Shown piece by piece: positions 36,608 through 36,614 of a DNA stretch of 36,614 nucleotides. The stretch's first letter is position 1. The number at the start of each line of letters is the position of its first letter. The DNA comes from Candidatus Protoclostridium gallicola (GTDB lineage Bacteria; Bacillota; Clostridia; Christensenellales; Pumilibacteraceae). Under the pieces are notes generated by a model. That model did not search any database, was not told where the DNA came from, and was given only the letters and a program-made list of their open reading frames with translations. The translations under genes were made by a program, and so were the position numbers. The DNA lies in contig CAJFLE010000013.1 in NCBI GenBank assembly GCA_904387375.1, positions 1-36,614 on the forward strand, read 5' to 3'.

Positions 36608-36614
36608 TCGCTGC

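Noticed and set aside
1..36614. Search for a defence system, CRISPR array, prophage or biosynthetic cluster
   Set aside because: No cas, restriction, toxin-antitoxin, phage structural or NRPS/PKS genes were seen. The DUF4143 ATPase and HTH genes are accessory, but nothing ties them to defence.

Overview
The window looks like a near-complete contig from an uncultured gut Clostridia-type Firmicute. That is inferred from the gene set (CdaA, CwlD-type amidase, DUF421/DUF4363 pair, DUF1015, ferritin-like protein), the GC-rich codon use and the operon style; the exact taxon cannot be read from the sequence. Both ends carry the same 17-bp sequence in inverted orientation, and the left end is a dense series of hairpins, so the contig may have broken at dispersed repeats. 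No tRNA, rRNA, CRISPR array or insertion sequence was recognised.

Layout. 1-307: hairpin-rich non-coding stretch. 308-2489: ArsR regulator, convergent sugar O-acetyltransferase, DUF421-DUF4363 membrane pair. 2572-5644: holA, an orphan membrane protein and a lipoprotein with a degenerate M28 peptidase domain. 5742-9315: cdaA (c-di-AMP synthase), DUF1015 protein, aspartate kinase. 9385-11222: DNA-deoxyinosine glycosylase, a small DUF6809-like protein divergent from an Xre regulator, tcdA. 11279-13449 (minus): P1B metal ATPase with its HMA domain as a separate gene. 13610-15806: M1-like lipoprotein peptidase and a CwlD-type amidase. 15979-19003: an AT-richer accessory island (HTH regulator, membrane-SHOCT protein, DUF4143 ATPase). 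19091-27701: a tightly overlapped tyrA-aroC-aroB-aroA-aroE-aroQ-aroK-tkt-yfbR operon. 27860-28795: an FtsK-motor-like fragment and a ferritin-like protein. 28951-32764: two surface proteins that share an unusual Cys-containing C-terminal anchor; the first is interrupted at a G10 tract. 32841-36428 (minus): argB-argD-argF-GNAT.

How it works together. The aro operon covers every step from DAHP to chorismate, plus the tyrosine branch, and transketolase would supply erythrose 4-phosphate; DAHP synthase is absent here. The arg operon covers acetylglutamate kinase, the aminotransferase and carbamoyl transfer; argC and argJ are not in the window.

The most interesting signals are: several near-consensus promoters whose -10 box lies 6-8 nt from the start codon (apparently leaderless mRNAs); the G10 tract that breaks a signal peptide; a CdaA with an extra YbbR-like N-terminal membrane segment; a stand-alone FtsK Walker-B-like fragment; helically phased TTTACA repeats upstream of a large surface protein; and a membrane/SHOCT chimera with internal ribosome-binding sites.
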